The position numbers were made by a program, and so were the translations under genes. Shown here in pieces: positions 61,103-64,000 of a stretch of 64,000 bases of DNA. Within the stretch, counting starts at the first letter, position 1; every line of letters begins with the position of its first letter. This stretch comes from Alkalihalophilus pseudofirmus OF4 (lineage in GTDB: Bacteria; Bacillota; Bacilli; Bacillales; Bacillaceae_D). Where the stretch lies: contig NC_013791.2 of assembly GCF_000005825.2 (NCBI RefSeq), forward strand, positions 2,976,001 to 3,040,000. Direction: 5' to 3'. The notes below the pieces were generated by a model. That model searched no databases, was not told the origin of the DNA, and was given only the letters and a program-made list of their open reading frames with translations.

Positions 61103-64000
61103 ATGAAGAGTTTCTACTCTCAAATGCAACAAAAACTGAGGTTATTTTCAGAGTCATTACATGAAAAACAAGTCTTTCGAAAGATCGGCATTACATACCA
61201 AGTGTTTTGGAATTTATTCCTAATTGTTATGATCGTGGGATTGATGTCAATCTTTTTCATAGGGGGAACTGCCGCTGGATATTTCGCTTCTCTAGTTAAA
61301 GATGAGCCTCTTCGGTCACCAGATGAGATGGTAACAGACATCTATGACTATGAAGAAACCAGTCAGCTGTTCTTTGCCGATGATACGTACTTGGGTGAGC
61401 TCCCTACTGAGCTTGAACGACATCAGGTTTCTTTAGATCAAATGTCGGACCATGTCAAGAACGCAGTAATTGCAACAGAAGATGAGCACTTCTTTGAACA
61501 CGAAGGAATAGTTCCTAAAGCGATTTTGCGAGCTACATTCCAAGAAGTTGCTAATTCATCTGTTCAAACTGGAGGAAGTACACTCACTCAGCAGTTAATT
61601 AAGCAGCAAGTTCTTTCGAGTGAAGTCTCTTTTGACCGTAAAGCAACAGAAATTTTACTGGCTATGCGGCTAGAGCATTTTCTTGAAAAAGAAGAAATTT
61701 TAGAAGCTTACTTAAATGTCGTTCCCTTCGGACGTAATGCATCTGGCAGACAAGTAGCAGGTGTTCAAGCAGCTTCACAAGGGTTATTCGGTGTGGATGC
61801 CAAAGATCTATCCATTCCGCAAGCAGCCTTCATAGCTGGTTTACCCCAAAGTCCATTCGGTTACACTCCTTTTACCGGGAATGGTGAGGTGAAGGAGAAT
61901 TTAGATCCGGGGTTAAATCGTATGCAAACCGTACTTAGACGAATGCATGAGGGTGGATTTATTAACGACCGTGAATACGAAGAAGCATTAGAATTTGATT
62001 TACGTGAAAATTTAACAGACCGTACGCCATCGCCGATTGAAGAATATCCGTATTTAACACATGAAGTGATGAGACGTGCTAGTGATATTCTCTACAGTCA
62101 AAAACTTGAAGAACATCAAGAAGAGCTGAATGAACTAGAAGGCGATGAGCGCCAATTGTTTCTTACTGATCTTCGCTCTGAAGCAGATGCAGATCTAAGA
62201 CGAAAAGGGTTTAGAATTCATACAACAATAGATAAAAATGTATATAATGCGATGCAAGAAGCAGTTAATGACCACTCCTTATTCGGTCCACAAAAGGGTG
62301 ATGATCAAGAAGAAGTCGGGGCTGTCTTAATTGAAAATCATACAGGAGCGATTAAAGGCTTTGTAGGTGGACGCGGGGAAGGCGAAACAACAAACCATTA
62401 CAATTACGCGACTCAAGCCTACCGTTCAAATGGTTCTACCATGAAACCATTGCTAGCCTATGGGCCTGCTTTAGAAATTGGAGTAATTCAGCCAGGCATC
62501 GTAGTTCCTGATACGCCTGCCACATATAGCGGTGGACAACCTTATTCTAACTTTGATAATAGTTATGCTGGCTTAATCTCTGTCCGTGAGTCACTGGCTC
62601 GTTCTCGTAACATACCTGCTGTTCGTTCTTTCCAACGAGTTCCACATGAACAACTACGAGAAACGATGATTAATCTAGGATTCACCCCTAATGATGAGAG
62701 TCAGCCTTATGAATCTGCCGCTCTTGGGGGAGCCTTTGATGTCACAGTAGAGCAAAATACAAGTGCCTTTTCAACATTTGGCAACGGAGGAAATCGAACC
62801 GATCCGTTTATGATTGAACGAATTGAAACAGCAGACGGCGACATAGTATTTGAACACGAGATAAAACAAGTAAATGTATTTACACCTCAAACAAACTATT
62901 TGAGCATTGATATGATGCGAGATGTTTTGCGAGCTGGCGGTACAGCAAGCTCGGTACCCGGCCGCTTAAAATTCTCAGCTGATTGGGCTGGGAAAACAGG
63001 TACGACCGGTGAATTCAGAGATTCTTGGTTTGTGGCTACAAACCCTAATGTAACACTTGGCGTATGGATTGGTTACCGTCAAAACCAGCCGATCGATAGA
63101 GTCGTGAATGGGTTACGTTATGGTCCTAGGACGCAGCGTATTTGGGCTAACATCGCCAATGCTGCTTATGATCAAAATCCAAATTTATTAGCTCCAAGTG
63201 AAAGCTTTGCTATGCCTGAAGGAATTGTGCGCAGATCTGTCTGCAGCATTACAGGTCAAGCTCCTACCTCATTATGTGAGCAAGCAGGACTCGTTCGGTC
63301 AGACTTATTTAATGTTAACTTCCAGCCTGGTTCTGGAGATAATTTAGATAGTGCACGATATGTTACGATAAACAGTCAAAACTATTTAGCACTTGATTCG
63401 ACTCCGCAAGAATTTACAGATGTCGGAGTGACCGTTCCTGATACAGTCTTTGGGGTCAGCAATATAGGTGAATATTTACCTGACTCTATGCAAGGGGTTG
63501 TCCCTGATCGAGATGCACCAAATAACGGACGGTCCCCTGGGGCAGTCAGCGGAGTATCATTAAACGGTCAAACATTATCATGGTCTAAGCATCCTGATAA
63601 TGATATTGTCGGTTACCGTATCTACCGAGCGGCTAACGGCAGCAGCAGCTTTGAGCGTGTAGGGCATGTGAAAGGCAATGGTTCTACAAGCTATACAGTA
63701 AACGGTGGATCATTTGCTTATTATGTTACTGCAATCGATACAGCTGGGAGAGAATCAACCTCTTCCTCTCAAGCTGAAGGTGCCGATTATTCAGATGCAC
63801 CTGAACCATCTGAGCCCGATGAACCAGATACTGAACCAAGCGAACCAGACGAAGATCCTCCTTCCGAGCAAAATGGAGGGAATGATAACGATGGTGGAAA
63901 TGGTGAGAGTGATGGAAATGGGAACGGCAATGGAAATGGTAATGGTAATGGTAATGGCAATGGAAACGGGAATGGCAATGGAAACGGGAATGGCAATGGA
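61103..64000 (+). CDS. Class A penicillin-binding protein, 3' end outside window
   Basis: 966 codons are visible and the frame is open to the window edge. It has a cytoplasmic N-terminus and a transmembrane helix (about 38-62). The glycosyltransferase domain has its catalytic Glu in ATEDEHFFEHEG and GGSTLTQQL. The transpeptidase domain has GSTMKP (Ser/Lys), SRN and KTGTT. A fibronectin-type III-like domain follows (about 820-890, LSWSKHPDNDIVGYRIYR). The tail is acidic and Pro-rich, then runs into Asn-Gly repeats. It polymerises and crosslinks peptidoglycan. Preceded by AAGGAGG. It is divergent from tyrS. Confidence 0.93.
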   Translation, partial: MKSFYSQMQQKLRLFSESLHEKQVFRKIGITYQVFWNLFLIVMIVGLMSIFFIGGTAAGYFASLVKDEPLRSPDEMVTDIYDYEETSQLFFADDTYLGELPTELERHQVSLDQMSDHVKNAVIATEDEHFFEHEGIVPKAILRATFQEVANSSVQTGGSTLTQQLIKQQVLSSEVSFDRKATEILLAMRLEHFLEKEEILEAYLNVVPFGRNASGRQVAGVQAASQGLFGVDAKDLSIPQAAFIAGLPQSPFGYTPFTGNGEVKENLDPGLNRMQTVLRRMHEGGFINDREYEEALEFDLRENLTDRTPSPIEEYPYLTHEVMRRASDILYSQKLEEHQEELNELEGDERQLFLTDLRSEADADLRRKGFRIHTTIDKNVYNAMQEAVNDHSLFGPQKGDDQEEVGAVLIENHTGAIKGFVGGRGEGETTNHYNYATQAYRSNGSTMKPLLAYGPALEIGVIQPGIVVPDTPATYSGGQPYSNFDNSYAGLISVRESLARSRNIPAVRSFQRVPHEQLRETMINLGFTPNDESQPYESAALGGAFDVTVEQNTSAFSTFGNGGNRTDPFMIERIETADGDIVFEHEIKQVNVFTPQTNYLSIDMMRDVLRAGGTASSVPGRLKFSADWAGKTGTTGEFRDSWFVATNPNVTLGVWIGYRQNQPIDRVVNGLRYGPRTQRIWANIANAAYDQNPNLLAPSESFAMPEGIVRRSVCSITGQAPTSLCEQAGLVRSDLFNVNFQPGSGDNLDSARYVTINSQNYLALDSTPQEFTDVGVTVPDTVFGVSNIGEYLPDSMQGVVPDRDAPNNGRSPGAVSGVSLNGQTLSWSKHPDNDIVGYRIYRAANGSSSFERVGHVKGNGSTSYTVNGGSFAYYVTAIDTAGRESTSSSQAEGADYSDAPEPSEPDEPDTEPSEPDEDPPSEQNGGNDNDGGNGESDGNGNGNGNGNGNGNGNGNGNGNGNGNGNG
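63916..64000 (+). repeat. Tandem 6-bp repeats encoding Asn-Gly
   Basis: Units of GGNAAY (for example GGCAATGGAAATGGTAAT) run to the window edge and encode (NG)n at the C-terminus of the penicillin-binding protein. Codon choice varies (GGT, GGC, GGA, GGG), and a longer 18-bp period (GGAAACGGGAATGGCAAT) recurs at the end. Confidence 0.85.

Noticed and set aside
63787-63996. Leftward Pro/Phe/Leu-rich frame
   Set aside because: It is the complement of the Asn-Gly repeat tail of the penicillin-binding protein, so the composition is an artefact.

Overview
The window is a stretch of a Bacillaceae chromosome (low-GC Firmicute, endospore former) carrying one large insertion. The two flanks keep the order known from Bacillus subtilis: ytfJ, ytfI, yteJ, sppA, NAD kinase ytdI, ytcJ, ytcI/mbcS, sspA, thiI, nifZ, braB, ezrA, hisJ, refZ, ytsP, dgcP, rpsD (1-18.86 kb), then tyrS with its T-box leader and a class A penicillin-binding protein (59.3-64 kb). 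sspA, ytfJ and refZ point to a spore former. The PBP beside tyrS and its Asn-Gly tail suggest a Bacillus relative outside the B. subtilis group, possibly an alkaliphile-type genus; that last point is inference.

Between rpsD and tyrS lies a mobile element of about 40.4 kb (about 18,859-59,258). The last 24 bp of rpsD (18,835-18,858) recur with one mismatch at 59,235-59,258, next to two tandem tyrosine integrases. Short direct TGGGGCCAA repeats sit just inside both ends and look like integrase arm sites. The native rpsD terminator appears stranded beyond attR, and the element supplies another terminator right after rpsD. I see no relaxase, conjugation apparatus or phage structural genes, so this is best called an integrative genomic island.

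Left part of the island (19-32 kb): a tightly overlapping three-gene operon (223-aa protein, Rad50/SMC-like ATPase with a CxxC/CxxC zinc centre, 554-aa protein with a C-terminal PD-(D/E)xK-like region); a DnaD/RepA-like winged-helix protein; a coiled-coil TIR protein; a protein with two excisionase-type HTH domains; a run of small proteins including a Uma2-type nuclease and an XRE repressor; and a gene-poor stretch rich in inverted repeats. Middle (32.4-38.4 kb): two different IS21-family elements, the second apparently splitting a gene.

Right part (38.9-59.2 kb): a giant protein joining a sacsin/Hsp90-like GHKL ATPase, an AlbA_2/Schlafen-like domain and a caspase-like protease with a visible His/Cys dyad, overlapping a histidine-phosphatase gene; a complete type I restriction-modification operon (hsdM-hsdS-hsdR); a DUF6530 gene behind a promoter embedded in 12-bp repeats; a DUF3800 gene; a HEPN-like gene cut by an IS4-family element with a perfect 9-bp target duplication; a DUF771 gene; and the integrases.

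The island therefore reads as a mobile defence island. The strongest candidates for little-described systems are the GHKL-AlbA_2-caspase protein and the three-gene SMC-like/nuclease operon. Family assignments come from motifs read by eye; no database search was possible.
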